Of a stretch of DNA of 23,987 nt, positions 10,301 to 18,279 are shown in pieces. The translations under genes were made by a program, and so were the position numbers. Source of the stretch: Gracilaria domingensis (lineage: Eukaryota; Rhodophyta; Florideophyceae; Gracilariales; Gracilariaceae); contig VCMS01000476.1 in NCBI GenBank assembly GCA_022539475.1, positions 1 through 23,987 of the forward strand, in the 5' to 3' direction. The notes below the pieces were generated by a model. The model had not been told where the DNA came from, ran no database searches, and was given only the letters and a program-made list of their open reading frames with translations. Each line of letters opens with the position of its first letter. Position 1 is the stretch's first letter.

Positions 10301-12925
10301 GTCGTCCGACACGATGTCGTAGTCTTCATCACCCTCCTCCATGAGGAAACACGGGATATCTTCATCCTCGTCATCGACGGGTAAAGCTTCACCTTCAGTT
10401 CCTAGACGTGAAAGAGCATCCGCTTGCGCGTTTAAACAACCCTTCTTATAGGTGACCTCGTAGTCAAACTCGGCAAGCCGAAGACGCCAACGCATTAAGC
10501 GTCCGGAAGGCTCCGTGACTGACATTAACCAACGCAAGGCGGAATGATCCGTATTGACGGTAAAGTGCACACCCATAAGATATGGTCGTAGAGTCTGCAA
10601 AGCCCATACCATGGCGAGACACTCCTTCTCGGATACCGAGTAATTGCGCTCGTGCACGTTGAGTGTACGAGACCAATAGCCAATTGGTTTGCGTTCCCCT
10701 TCGGGTGTAGTCTGAAAGAGAGCGCAGCCAATTTGGTAATCGCTCGAATCCGTATCCACGGTGTACGGCAACCCGTTCTTTGGTAACGCTAACACGGGTG
10801 CCGTGGTAACAGCCTCTTTAAGAGAGTTGAAGGCCTCCACTTGCGTGGGGGTAAGTGGTCCCAATTTGGGCGGTTGTCCCTTCTTCAGGAGTTCGTTGAG
10901 CGGTCCCGCGATCTTCGCGAAGCGAGAAATGAACCGTCTATAAACGTTGCATAGCCCTAGAAAGGGGCGTAGCTCTCTCTGTGTAGTGGGGTGCTTCGCC
11001 TCTTTGAGGGACTTCACGCGAGCTTCCTCGATCAGTAACCGTCCTGGACGTATGACATGGCCCAGATACTTCACTGAGTGAGTGAAAAACTCACACTTCC
11101 TCAATTTGAGAGTAATTCCAGCATCCCGCAAAGCGGTCATTATCTCCCGAACATGTTCGAGGTGATCGTCCAAACTGTTGGAAAACACGATGATGTCATC
11201 GAGGTATACCAAGCAACTCCGCCATTTGAAGCGAGCTAATAAAATGTCCAGAGCACGCTGAAACGTAGCGGGGGCGTTCGTTAACCCGAACGGCATACGC
11301 TTAAAGCGGTATAGTCCTGAATGACAGGTAAACGCGGTCTTGTCACGGTCTTCCGGTCTAACTGGTACTTGCCAGTAACCCCAGTTTGCATCCAAAGTGG
11401 AGAAAACAGTAGCATCGCCAAGCGAGTCGATATACTCGTCCATACGAGGTATGGGGTACACGTCTTTGACGGTGACATCGTTCAAGCGACGATAGTCGAT
11501 ACAAAAGCGCCAGGACCCGTCGGGTTTCGGAGCCAGTACAACTGGAGATGCCCACGGCGACTGAGCCGGTTCTATCACGCCAGCGCGGAGCATTTTGTTG
11601 ATCTGAAACTCTTCCTCTTCCCGTGCTTTCGGGCCTGCCCTGTAAGGGTGCTGAGCAATCGGCTTGGTCTCCGGCAGGAGGTCAATCTGGTGTTCCGTAG
11701 TTGAAACCTCTCCGAGGGAGCCATCCCACATTGGTGTAAACTCTCGCAACATGTTGCGCAACTTCTCACGGTGTGAAACCGGTACATGACCGAGATTCAA
11801 TTCTTCTAACTCCTCGATAGGGTCAATCTTGTCATAACTCGTAGGAACGGTCCTAGCTTCCGAGTCATTCGTGTGTTCAACCGTCTGGGACGGGTCCGAC
11901 GCAGACGAGCGCGACGATTCTCCCTCCCCCTCCTTAGGGTGAAGCAAACCAGTGCGTTCTTCAGCAAGCCCGAGCATCTCGGCGGCAGTCACCTTTGTAG
12001 GGATAAGCGCCGTAGGGTGCGGTAAGACAGAACCAATTACTTGGTTCTTCACCAGATACTGGGGCTTCTTGCCAAAGTTGGCCAACAGAACCCGAAAGGG
12101 GTCTTCGCCGTTGATTTGAACAACTCCGTTCGCCAACGCGACCTGATACTTCTCGTATAACGAGTTCAATGGTTGAACAACCCGCAAACCACGCGGTGCG
12201 GCAGTAACATCAACCCAAACCTGGGATTCTGGCGGAATAGAAATTGCACGCGCTACGCGGAGCTTCGGCGACTCCTTCGGAGGTGAGGAATCCTGTAGAG
12301 GAGCGGGTAGTGGTACCAGCTTAGCTGACGCTCGGCGTAATGAGCGACGAACAATCGGTACAACCGAACCATCTTCCATTTCCACTTCACGCGCACGCGG
12401 TCGTATGGCTTCGACATATCTGTCGCAGAAGTCACACCCTAGAATGACAGGGGCAGCGAGCGTCTTGCAGACGATGAATTCTACCTGCTCGATGCAGTTA
12501 CCAATCCTGACAATCAGTGAAACCATTCCAGCCGTTTGTAACGGGTTATTGTTAGCATCTGCCACGTCCATGACGGGTCCAGAGCGGACTCGACAACGGA
12601 GTTCCGGCGGTAGTAATGACTCAACAATGAAGTTGGGGCCAGCACCTGTATCCAAGACAGAGAGATGACGCACCATATACTGGGTGGATAGGCCAAGGTC
12701 AGCAAATATCTTGTAGTTTCGCTTGGCCATTACCATGACTCGATCCGGGATCCGGTTGTTCCTGAACCGTATCCACGGGCGACGTAACACACCGATGGTG
12801 GTAGAGTCCACGTCTAAGACGGTCTGTTTCCTCGAAAGGATTTTGACCTGGGAGCGAGGCGGTGACGCCTCGGGCGCCGTAGACCTCGACTCGGGCGCCT
12901 CTCCATTGGAGACTCCCGTACTCAG
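7391..12925 (-). CDS. pol: Pol polyprotein (protease, RT, RNase H, integrase, chromodomain)
   Basis: It is expressed by -1 frameshifting from gag at 12925-12931; the frame is open from there to the TAA at 7391, with 38 codons before the GTG at 12811 used here as residue 1. Protease: DTGAGPN, catalytic D54. RT: about 380-600, with D474 in STLDANWGYW and YLDD at 536-539. RNase H: D686, E728, D755. An acidic patch follows at 811-852. Integrase: H922/H928...C958/C961 zinc site, then D990, D1050, E1086 (35 residues between the last two, as in DD35E), and a GPY module at 1229-1231. Residues 1258-1737 are a low-complexity linker. Chromodomain: about 1738-1790 (EFVVDHIVGH...VQYQVRWYGY), expected to target insertion to histone-marked chromatin. 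All motifs are intact. The linker, about 480 residues, is unusually long. Confidence 0.96.
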   Translation of the reverse strand: MSTGVSNGEAPESRSTAPEASPPRSQVKILSRKQTVLDVDSTTIGVLRRPWIRFRNNRIPDRVMVMAKRNYKIFADLGLSTQYMVRHLSVLDTGAGPNFIVESLLPPELRCRVRSGPVMDVADANNNPLQTAGMVSLIVRIGNCIEQVEFIVCKTLAAPVILGCDFCDRYVEAIRPRAREVEMEDGSVVPIVRRSLRRASAKLVPLPAPLQDSSPPKESPKLRVARAISIPPESQVWVDVTAAPRGLRVVQPLNSLYEKYQVALANGVVQINGEDPFRVLLANFGKKPQYLVKNQVIGSVLPHPTALIPTKVTAAEMLGLAEERTGLLHPKEGEGESSRSSASDPSQTVEHTNDSEARTVPTSYDKIDPIEELEELNLGHVPVSHREKLRNMLREFTPMWDGSLGEVSTTEHQIDLLPETKPIAQHPYRAGPKAREEEEFQINKMLRAGVIEPAQSPWASPVVLAPKPDGSWRFCIDYRRLNDVTVKDVYPIPRMDEYIDSLGDATVFSTLDANWGYWQVPVRPEDRDKTAFTCHSGLYRFKRMPFGLTNAPATFQRALDILLARFKWRSCLVYLDDIIVFSNSLDDHLEHVREIMTALRDAGITLKLRKCEFFTHSVKYLGHVIRPGRLLIEEARVKSLKEAKHPTTQRELRPFLGLCNVYRRFISRFAKIAGPLNELLKKGQPPKLGPLTPTQVEAFNSLKEAVTTAPVLALPKNGLPYTVDTDSSDYQIGCALFQTTPEGERKPIGYWSRTLNVHERNYSVSEKECLAMVWALQTLRPYLMGVHFTVNTDHSALRWLMSVTEPSGRLMRWRLRLAEFDYEVTYKKGCLNAQADALSRLGTEGEALPVDDEDEDIPCFLMEEGDEDYDIVSDDICDDLLVADGEDPESGTFVPITPEELVREQQSDPFCTRIRSQINGGANIPFGVNTQGYLVRVVRSTPQIVVPHSLQTRVLHLSHHSRMASHPGAKRLYTTLRRDFYWPALALDCYTTVKACTHCARERVKQRRHAKKLTLFPARAPLEFIAIDILGEFLRTSRGNRFLLVITDRFSKLVRTVPLKSITARSVAEAFVRHWVMVYGPPVNLLSDNGPQFTARFFQDVCRILDVKNLFTTTYHPQCNGQVERFNRTMLSALRAYTVEHPKTWDLYTDTVTYAYNTQVHRVTGLSPFELVLSRTPPPVAVEPSAKLDTSPSIRDHYLQWKQWLSAMVPVARSSMAKAQHAYKRNFDARVRRPLPPLKVGNLAFVRKEYYNPEKERRHKLSPIADGPYRVISVNTDTVVLEVGDAHERFSRDRVVQGPTVHTEIVSDSQQEAGQTQNREFSSQNTTPTVGLRNPARGLAEVPIISSQAEISEHTPLVKSRFTASITPSTDVMTAPRNAPPKEGEEDSRVVAESESPVSLPSQHRDSREDNEEEAGSPQDTVEDVVATDTTVSGKDHPLSRVEAAKDALQSAAVAQNSAEDTQPSTKDRDLQEGHRTQRTDSRLSQDTGIAHPSGELSQEHAPIVARTQDAEHALVREVSTARPEVDQEHPTSRQSKATAKLDTVSRSIPDAQSPHSAADDRRKPPSQARCRVVTADPGIVDTAEQEEEKTLAEAKIKHPGSGNGSVPLHPALGKSQVARHDVSLSHDGAPLFGDTDYSPDLGKTHTAAAGALAHHKSWGALRAPHNGPITARGSATTAKRRVSSREPARAVVNNPPPRLPSPSRRELPRELAVRGPAEAAKLLKEARKRETNTQQRANPPPKASGETHSTAGHEVTAPPQRADDPSQEELERGVYSKEFVVDHIVGHSWNPKGYVQYQVRWYGYPPSRDSDEPVEHLPRSKIVQYHRRTNTALPANLHQAMVG

Positions 12926-13916
12926 TTTAACTGAGTTCCATCCGTTCTAACGGGAACGGCGTCCTGTGCAGCAGGCATCTTCACAGATTCCTGTGGAACA
13001 GCGACAGAACTACCCGCAACAGCGGTTGCCGCCACGGCTTGAGCCGGTGAAACATTGACCTGGGTCGAACCAGAGTGCAGTAACGCAGCCAATTCTGCAG
13101 CAGACACCCTACGGGGGTACTCAGCCTTCGCACGCAGATATGCGGTTACCGGCACTGACGCCTGTTCGGCGGGGGTCAGCGCTTCAAAATTCGCCACAAC
13201 CGTGGGCATTTCCCTCATCGAGAGGTTGCAGTTCGGAGCTGCATGACCGTGGTTGTAACACGTGAAACAGATCAGGGGTGGTCTTCCGGAACTCCGTTGG
13301 TCTTGGAACTTCACCGTTCGCGGGTCTACCCAACCAGGTCGCTGGTAACGACTCCCTGAATAGGGTACTTGAGGACCGCGAACGCGTGGACGGTCTGCGT
13401 AAAGCAGCGCATCTTCCGTCTTCGACGAGGCTTCTGAAGTAGAAGGCAACTCCGTAGTCGGAATAGAATCCAGGTCCACCTGTGCGAGATGTAAGTTATC
13501 CACATCGTGGCCAGAAAAGTCCTGCGGTAGCAGTGAAGCTGATGACGACCCTCCTTCGAGGTGCAACGCTTTGGTTGAAACCCGGTATCCGATGCGTGCG
13601 CGCAAGGCGTCTCCCTCCGCCTTCGCGTACTGCACTAACTCCAGATAGGTAGTCTTCTTCCGGTCTTCCCGTCGCTGGGCAACCAGAGTGCGAATAGCCG
13701 GATTCAATCCGTTGATAAACAGCGTACAGCGCTCGTTTGAGGAGTAAACATTGCCACAACGGTGGAATGCCTTATTCAGGCGTACCGAGTACTCGGTTTC
13801 CGACTCCTTCGGGCGTTGTTTCGTCTCCCGCAACGCGGTGATTGCTTCCTCGATAGAGGTATTTGTCGCATACGAGCGCAACAAATACTGCACTGCTTCG
13901 GCCAGCAGGTGACCCC
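12922..13916 (-). CDS. gag: Gag, C-terminal part (rest of capsid, zinc knuckle)
   Basis: This continues gag in the -1 frame after the break at 13913-13916. The first ATG in this frame is not a real start: the frame is open from a TGA just upstream and picks up the capsid fold where the other frame leaves it. The retrotransposon-gag domain runs on through the ETKQRPKESETEYSVRLNKAF region. The nucleocapsid knuckle is CFTCYNHGHAAPNC, an exact C-x2-C-x4-H-x4-C, about residues 209-222 from the ATG at 13893. The frame ends at a TGA (12922-12924) directly after the slippery site feeding pol. Confidence 0.85.
12925..12931 (-). promoter_or_regulatory. Gag-Pol -1 ribosomal frameshift site (GTTAAAC)
   Basis: In the gag frame the minus strand reads G TTA AAC followed at once by the gag stop TGA. 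Pol is in the -1 frame and open through this point. GTTAAAC fits the slippery heptamer scheme and is, from memory, the site used by equine arteritis virus. Downstream, a 5 bp stem TCTCC/GGAGA starts 12 bases after the heptamer, two copies of GGCGCCCGAG follow, and then a 6 bp hairpin GAGGCG/CGCCTC with loop TCAC. These could stimulate slippage. The site is seen; its use is inferred. Confidence 0.8.
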
Positions 13917-15005
13917 TCCTTCAGAGGCGCGAGATGAACCTCTTACAGAGTTATACTGATCTTCAGCGAGTCCCCGTAGAAAATACGGTAAGGCAACATA
14001 AGCTTGCCCCTCACTCATGCCGAGGATGTCAGCTTCCGCTACAAAGCGTGAAAGAAAGTCAAGCACCAGAATGGGATCCTCCCCAGTGAACAACTGGTTG
14101 CGAAAGGTTAAGGACATGCGTTTGATGCAGTCCTTCACCTTACCCGTGCCACGGGGCGTCCGGTTCAGACTTGAATCTTCCAAACGGTAATACCGGTAAG
14201 ATAACAACCTTTTGAACAAGGGATTCGTCGGCTCCAGTTCCCTCAAACCTGAGTGCTTTCGCCCCCGTTTCCGGGTACCAAAAACACCATAGGTGGACGT
14301 AGAACTCCGCGAACGCGTAGAACGAGCGCGACGTTCACCGTCACTTGACGAGCTCGATGATAAGGAACCCGCCGAGCGGTTTGAAATACCAGAAGACTGT
14401 GACGAATCCGAGTCATACTCGTCGACATTCCTCTTCTTAGAGCGACTCTTCCCGGACTTCCGGTCACGTGTACCACGAGACACTCCCGCAGAGGCGGCAG
14501 CAGGGCCGTCATCCTCACGGATGGTGGCCTCTAACGTCTCAAGACGGCCAAGAATTCGAATGAACTTCGTGTCGACCTCCTCGGTGAAACCGGGATATCC
14601 TTGAAGAACCTCCAAGAGTGCATTAACATCCTTCCGTAAAATACGTAGATCATCTGATACACCTCCGTTGAGGGCTGCGTCAACCTTCAAACGAAGTGTG
14701 TCGACCTCGGAAACGAGTGCTTCATGAGAACTCCTCATGACAGCAGTCTGAGCCTCAAGCACACGAACTTGAGTCTCCAACTCGTTTACGAGCGCATCCT
14801 TCGCCGCGACAGCGGGTATAAGACCCTCCAAAGGAGCAGATGAGGGCCCAGCCACTGGGGCGTCAGACGACTTGACAGGCTGTTTCCGGTTTCCGGGTTT
14901 CTTTCCATCACCCTGTAGGGGTTCAGGAACAGACCGCAGACGCGGGGGCAAGCCAGAGCCAACGGAGCGAGACTTCGTAGGGCTCGAGCGCTTGCTAGAC
15001 ACCAT
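13776..15005 (-). CDS. gag: Gag, N-terminal part (coiled coil, basic/Ser-rich, start of capsid)
   Basis: The start is taken at the ATG 15003-15005; the upstream extension uses only a TTG. After a basic Ser/Pro-rich head comes a predicted coiled coil (VNELETQVRVLEAQ to ILGRLETLEA), then an Arg/Ser-rich stretch with runs of serine and acidic residues, then the first part of the retrotransposon-gag capsid domain (PILVLDFLSRFVAEADILGM, LPYFLRGLAEDQYNSV). Past 13913 the frame turns into Cys/Arg-rich nonsense and stops at 13776, while the family-like sequence resumes in the -1 frame. The natural protein is therefore this part plus the following entry. Gag forms the cytoplasmic virus-like particle and packages element RNA. 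Confidence 0.85.
   Translation of the reverse strand: MVSSKRSSPTKSRSVGSGLPPRLRSVPEPLQGDGKKPGNRKQPVKSSDAPVAGPSSAPLEGLIPAVAAKDALVNELETQVRVLEAQTAVMRSSHEALVSEVDTLRLKVDAALNGGVSDDLRILRKDVNALLEVLQGYPGFTEEVDTKFIRILGRLETLEATIREDDGPAAASAGVSRGTRDRKSGKSRSKKRNVDEYDSDSSQSSGISNRSAGSLSSSSSSDGERRARSTRSRSSTSTYGVFGTRKRGRKHSGLRELEPTNPLFKRLLSYRYYRLEDSSLNRTPRGTGKVKDCIKRMSLTFRNQLFTGEDPILVLDFLSRFVAEADILGMSEGQAYVALPYFLRGLAEDQYNSVRGSSRASEGGVTCWPKQCSICCARMRQIPLSRKQSPRCGRRNNARRSRKPSTRYA
13913..13916 (-). other. Frame break in gag (G-run)
   Basis: On the sense strand a run of four G is where capsid-domain coding passes from one frame to the -1 frame. The change equals one missing base. There is no good X-XXY-YYZ heptamer at the point, so a mutation or homopolymer sequencing error is more likely than programmed frameshifting. 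Confidence 0.7.
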
Positions 15006-15424
15006 CGTACACGACGAGAAACGACCAGAAAACTGGGAACAGGAAAGCAAACAACAAATTAACCTCGAATGAGTGTAGCGTCCTCACACGAGTGACGATA
15101 ACCGACAAATCGGACGAACCAACCGTACCAACGGGAACAGCCGTATACGGAATTAGGGCTGATTCGACCAGATTGCTGGGAACGGTAGACAACCCAAACG
15201 GGGTGACAACAACCGTACCGACGGGAATCACACACTACGGAAATAGGTAGTGCCACCGGTAGTAAACCGTGTCCAAACAACAACCCCAAATGAAGAAAGC
15301 AGTACCAACACGACGTCTGTCGGCAGAGCCTTCCAGTAGAAACTGTGTAGTGTATCTCCACGACCAGATACGAACCGGCAAACCGAAAATTGATCAGAAA
15401 ACCAACTTGCTGGATCAACGCGAC
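15006..15424 (-). other. Retrotransposon 5' leader
   Basis: About 420 bp lie between the primer-binding site and the gag ATG. It contains two diverged copies of a roughly 38 bp motif (15117-15155 and 15207-15245), each with ACCGTACCnACGGGAA followed by CTACGG- or TATACGG-type sequence. No ORF of note. Leader regions commonly hold packaging or dimerisation signals, and the repeat is a candidate for one. Confidence 0.55.
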
Positions 15425-15442
15425 TTCTAAGTCGGGAGACCA
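15425..15442 (-). promoter_or_regulatory. Primer-binding site (candidate tRNA-Tyr type)
   Basis: On the minus strand, two bases after the 5' LTR end, comes TGGTCTCCCGACTTAG. TGG pairs with the CCA of a tRNA. The first ten bases, TGGTCTCCCG, are complementary to a tRNA ending CGGGAGACCA, which as I recall is the 3' end of budding-yeast tRNA-Tyr. The tRNA of this host is unknown, so the identity is tentative; the location and TGG start are secure. Confidence 0.7.
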
Positions 15443-15444
15443 AT

Positions 15445-16207
15445 TGTTGTGCAAAACCCAGCGATGGGGAAAGACACGCAAAGGCGGTTCAGACCCTCTC
15501 TCAAGAGGCGATCACAGCAGTAGAGCGCTCCCACAGGTACGACACGGCAATGCCGGGTGTAAGACCGGGGTCGACCCTTCCCAAGTAATGGAGGGAGCGA
15601 AGCGGCGAAGAAGAAGCGTCCAGCGGTAGAGAACACACGACACAAGTCGGCAGTAGCGTCACGTGCGTAGCACGCGGTACCCACGAGTGTGGCGATGACA
15701 CGCGAGAGCGGTAATAGCCCACGCGAGTGTGTCGAGCCACGAACGGTATGCACCGGTACACCAAGTAGTGCTACCTGTATAACAGGGACAGAAATAAAGA
15801 AAACACACACAAAGTAAACACGCGAAAGCGGTAGTGGTGTTAATGATGCCGCGAGGCGGATGATGAACCCTGCACAAGGTGTCGACTCTCCGGGAGGAGG
15901 ATATCGGTCACCAAGGGTGAAACATCAGAGCCGAACACTCGATTGTTCCGTTTACTTCCCCGACAATGGGTGCAGCTCAACCTACTAAGTAGTGTAGAGT
16001 GCCACTGTCAAGTGTGCAACCGGGCTAACTAAAATAAATAATAAATATCTAGAATATCCCAAAGTTGGCTGCCAACCGTCCATACACGTGTGTAGCCATC
16101 CAGCAATGATGTGCCAACCTCACCAGAGTCCTTGACCTCCACTGCACTGCAGGGGCAGTGATTTCACACCAAAAGCGAGCAAATACCGCATAAAGCGTGG
16201 CTCTACA
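15445..16207 (-). repeat. 5' LTR (right copy)
   Basis: This 763 bp copy is the promoter LTR, since transcription runs toward lower coordinates through gag and pol. Ends are TGTTGTGC...GCTCTACA on the plus strand. It is nearly identical to the left LTR (two substitutions, one indel). Confidence 0.95.
16029..16050 (-). promoter_or_regulatory. Candidate TATA region in U3
   Basis: On the sense (minus) strand an AT-only block, ATATTTATTATTTATTTTAG, lies about 160 bases into the 5' LTR and stands out against a GC-balanced background. It is the best TATA-like site in the LTR and predicts a start roughly 30 bases further on. An identical block is in the left LTR near 4881-4903. No experimental support is visible. 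Confidence 0.4.
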
Positions 16208-16212
16208 CAGCC
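16208..16212. repeat. Target-site duplication, right copy (CAGCC)
   Basis: Exact match to 4293-4297, flanking the right LTR. Confidence 0.92.
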
Positions 16213-16304
16213 CTTCGCTGCCTTTTGCGTTGATGCGCGCGGTGAGCATGGCCTCCCATGAGCTCATTTGCAGATCCCAGTGGTGCTGCCAATGCCAACA
16301 AAAT

Positions 16305-16307
16305 TCA
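16305..16307 (-). other. In-frame TGA in transposase N-terminus
   Basis: The TGA interrupts the frame 111 codons after the ATG; coding-like sequence continues in the same frame to the insertion site. Most simply a nonsense mutation. A short intron is not convincing: the only nearby GT...AG pair is 28 bases and would break the frame. Confidence 0.65.
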
Positions 16308-16869
16308 TTTCACTGTAGTGATTCGTTGAGCTTCTGTCATGGACGCAAAGCTTATGGCCAGCTGAATACTTCTTTGAAAGCCACACTGTGGGTCACAGTT
16401 ACACTGCAAAATATACTTTGCGTGGTGATGGAGGGCGTAGTATTCAGTTCGCTGATCAACTTTTGGAGAATTGCTGTCCGATTGCGCCTGCGTAGTCGCT
16501 TGCGTTTCAATCTCACGCCCTTCCTCATCGCTATGCTCGTCGTTGCTGCTGTCTGTAGTGAGAGGTGGTGGTGTACCACAATCTTGTAAGTCGCGCTCTT
16601 GGATGGATTCAACATTGCACAAAACGTGGGTGCTGTCCATGACGCAGAAAGTTGGGGTTCGCGCTGGTTGGAACGTGGACCACCAACTCTGCTCGCCAAA
16701 TCATTTACGCTATATCTCTGTCATCGCTCGGAGTTATATTTGGAACCTTATGTATCGCATGAAATGTAGTTTCATGAATTGTAGAATCTATGTTAGAAAC
16801 AGACTGCATCATGAGAAAGCCCTTGAGCAGTGCTTTCGAGTGATATGCATATCTTTTGGTACTCCAAAA

Positions 16870-16909
16870 GTACCATAACGAGTATTTAAAATGGAAGACT
16901 ACACATGTG
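16870..16909 (-). repeat. Right terminal inverted repeat of DNA transposon
   Basis: Read on the minus strand it begins CACATGTGTAGTCTTCCA and continues TTTTAAATACTCGTTATGG, matching the left end. Just inside it is a hairpin with arms TGGTACT/AGTACCA (around 16857-16875). It lies about 230 bp upstream of the transposase ATG. Confidence 0.75.
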
Positions 16910-17298
16910 TTCTTGGCTGATTCGAGAGAGAGCAGTTCATAATTTAATATCGCGAAAGCAACCTTGAGGCTCCTGGACCAGCCTATACTGTAAATGGCTT
17001 GTCAATGTGGTTTATTCTGCTCCCCGCGATTATCACGATAGTAAGATACGGAATGAGCAACACGTTCGTGATCATCCGGCAGGTCACCGAAAGCATGTAG
17101 GCGGACAGAACGTAAAAATAGAGTTGTGCATGTGAAACACGGATCATCCAGCATGGAAGCAGCGCGTTGGAGATCACACACAGTGACGTACCGTAGCACG
17201 TACACATTGTGTACTACACAACGTGCTGGTGAACGTAATTTACAGTTGAGAACAACTGGTACGAGTGCGCTTGTTGAATTCAGACACAGCTGTTAACA

Positions 17299-17317
17299 AT
17301 CATGGATGATCCATGAT
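17299..17317. repeat. Perfect 19 bp palindrome
   Basis: Arms ATCATGGAT and ATCCATGAT around a central G. It is one of several odd-length perfect palindromes in this interval. Confidence 0.8.
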
Positions 17318-17919
17318 GGCGGGGATATGCAGGGCTCGATCGATAAGAAATCGCGATAATGACATCGAATGAGATCGTAATAATAGACACGGAAAAGAAT
17401 AACAATATCTCGAGTGGATGGTACGTATCGCGTAGACGTATCTGCGTAGACGTAGCGTAGATAGTCAGCACTACCCATCAACGTTGCGTACAGGTATGCT
17501 CGGCGTGGGACACAGTGGCGATCTACAGCTGTATGTCGCGGGCAAGGTACAGTATGAGAAGATATGAACGACAGTACTGAGCTTTGAGAGATTCCGACTG
17601 ACAACGGGAAAAAAACAATACCAGCGTCCGTACGGACGACCTCTTAGAAGATTCGTTGCGTAAGCTAGATAGATGGCATGGTCATCTGCGATAATCGCTC
17701 TGATTACTGATTCAGTGGGCGGCATGCAGGATGTAGTGAAGTGGTCCTGTGTGACGTATTGTTGTAGCTGATTGTTCATAGTGTTCTCGTACAAGTTACC
17801 GGACATACAGGGGTAGCCGAAGTCGTGCTTTCCAAACACGTGCAGCATGATTGGCGTGGTTGTCTGTGCGGAACGTATCGGATCAGAGCGTGGCGAGAGG
17901 CGCTGACAAAGAATTGCAC

Positions 17920-17934
17920 CTCTGGACTCCAGAG
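17920..17934. repeat. Perfect 15 bp palindrome
   Basis: Arms CTCTGGA and TCCAGAG around a central C, 49 bp from the next palindrome. Confidence 0.7.
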
Positions 17935-17983
17935 TCTGGAGATTGCACGCAACCGCAAATGAGATGCGCACGGTAGCCTTAGA

Positions 17984-18004
17984 TACTGTACCAATGGTAC
18001 AGTA
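17984..18004. repeat. Perfect 21 bp palindrome
   Basis: Arms TACTGTACCA and TGGTACAGTA around a central A. A single-base centre cannot form a normal hairpin loop, so as DNA this looks more like a dimeric protein-binding site than an RNA stem. Confidence 0.8.
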
Positions 18005-18279
18005 CCATCGGTGTTGGCAGCCTCACCAGTTTGACTCACAGCCTGCGTGGACCGATTGGCGACGTGCGGTGATCAGCCTTCTGCGAACGGCGCTCAACTC
18101 GTGCTAAATTTACCGCGTTCCTGCTCGGAATTGGAGGCAATCGGCGTGACCTCCCCGTGAAATTACACCCAACCGTTGCGAGTCGCGCCATGCTCAGCGC
18201 GCGTTGAGCGCAACCTCAAGAATAAATAGATGTCCAACTGTAGCAGTTGCCAGACCGAGAGACTGAAGTGCCGTGAGCA

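Larger units (their letters stand above)
4298..16207 (-). mobile_element. Ty3/gypsy chromodomain LTR retrotransposon (chromovirus)
   Basis: The element is full length: LTR, primer-binding site, gag, pol, a long 3' non-coding stretch, polypurine tract, LTR, 11,910 bp in all and transcribed from the minus strand. Pol order (protease, RT, RNase H, integrase) is that of Ty3/gypsy, and the C-terminal chromodomain places it with the chromoviruses. The LTRs differ by two substitutions and one 1 bp indel over about 763 bp, so insertion was recent. It lies inside the transposase gene of a DNA transposon. Pol is uninterrupted for 1,806 codons. Gag has one frame change in its capsid region, so this copy may have lost autonomy unless that is a sequencing error. 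Confidence 0.95.
16208..16640 (-). pseudogene. Transposase, N-terminal part
   Basis: The ATG at 16638-16640 opens a frame with an acidic Ser/Thr-rich head, then a CNCDPQC cysteine cluster followed by a helical segment, which fits the N-terminal zinc-type region of DUF7869-like transposases. An in-frame TGA lies at 16305-16307. The frame then stays open to the retrotransposon junction and, with the insertion and one CAGCC removed, joins the frame at 4292. The two pieces sum to 1,974 nt, exactly 658 codons including the final stop, which supports a single ancestral gene. The segment just before the junction is strongly basic (HRAHQRKRQRRAEKP). Confidence 0.7.
2561..16909 (-). mobile_element. 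DNA transposon, interrupted by an LTR retrotransposon
   Basis: The two ends are imperfect inverted copies of each other. Both start CACATGTGT going inward and then share TCCA, TTTAA, TACTCG and TATGG blocks at the same spacing within one or two bases. Between them lies one transposase gene on the minus strand, split by the retrotransposon at 4298-16207. Subtracting the retrotransposon and one CAGCC copy leaves about 2.43 kb, a normal size for a one-gene DNA transposon. CACATGTG is itself palindromic, so it could be the outermost part of the inverted repeat or an 8 bp target duplication; the sequence cannot decide. The copy is non-autonomous because of the insertion and two in-frame TGA codons. 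The superfamily is not assigned. Confidence 0.75.

Noticed and set aside
3139..16307. TGA read as an amino acid (recoding) in the transposase
   Set aside because: TGA ends gag and the haloperoxidase gene in the same window and the two transposase TGA codons have no shared context; nonsense mutations are simpler.
17471..17848. 126-codon minus-strand frame as a gene
   Set aside because: Unrecognised, no support from neighbours; the longer version starts at GTG, which is not a normal eukaryotic start.
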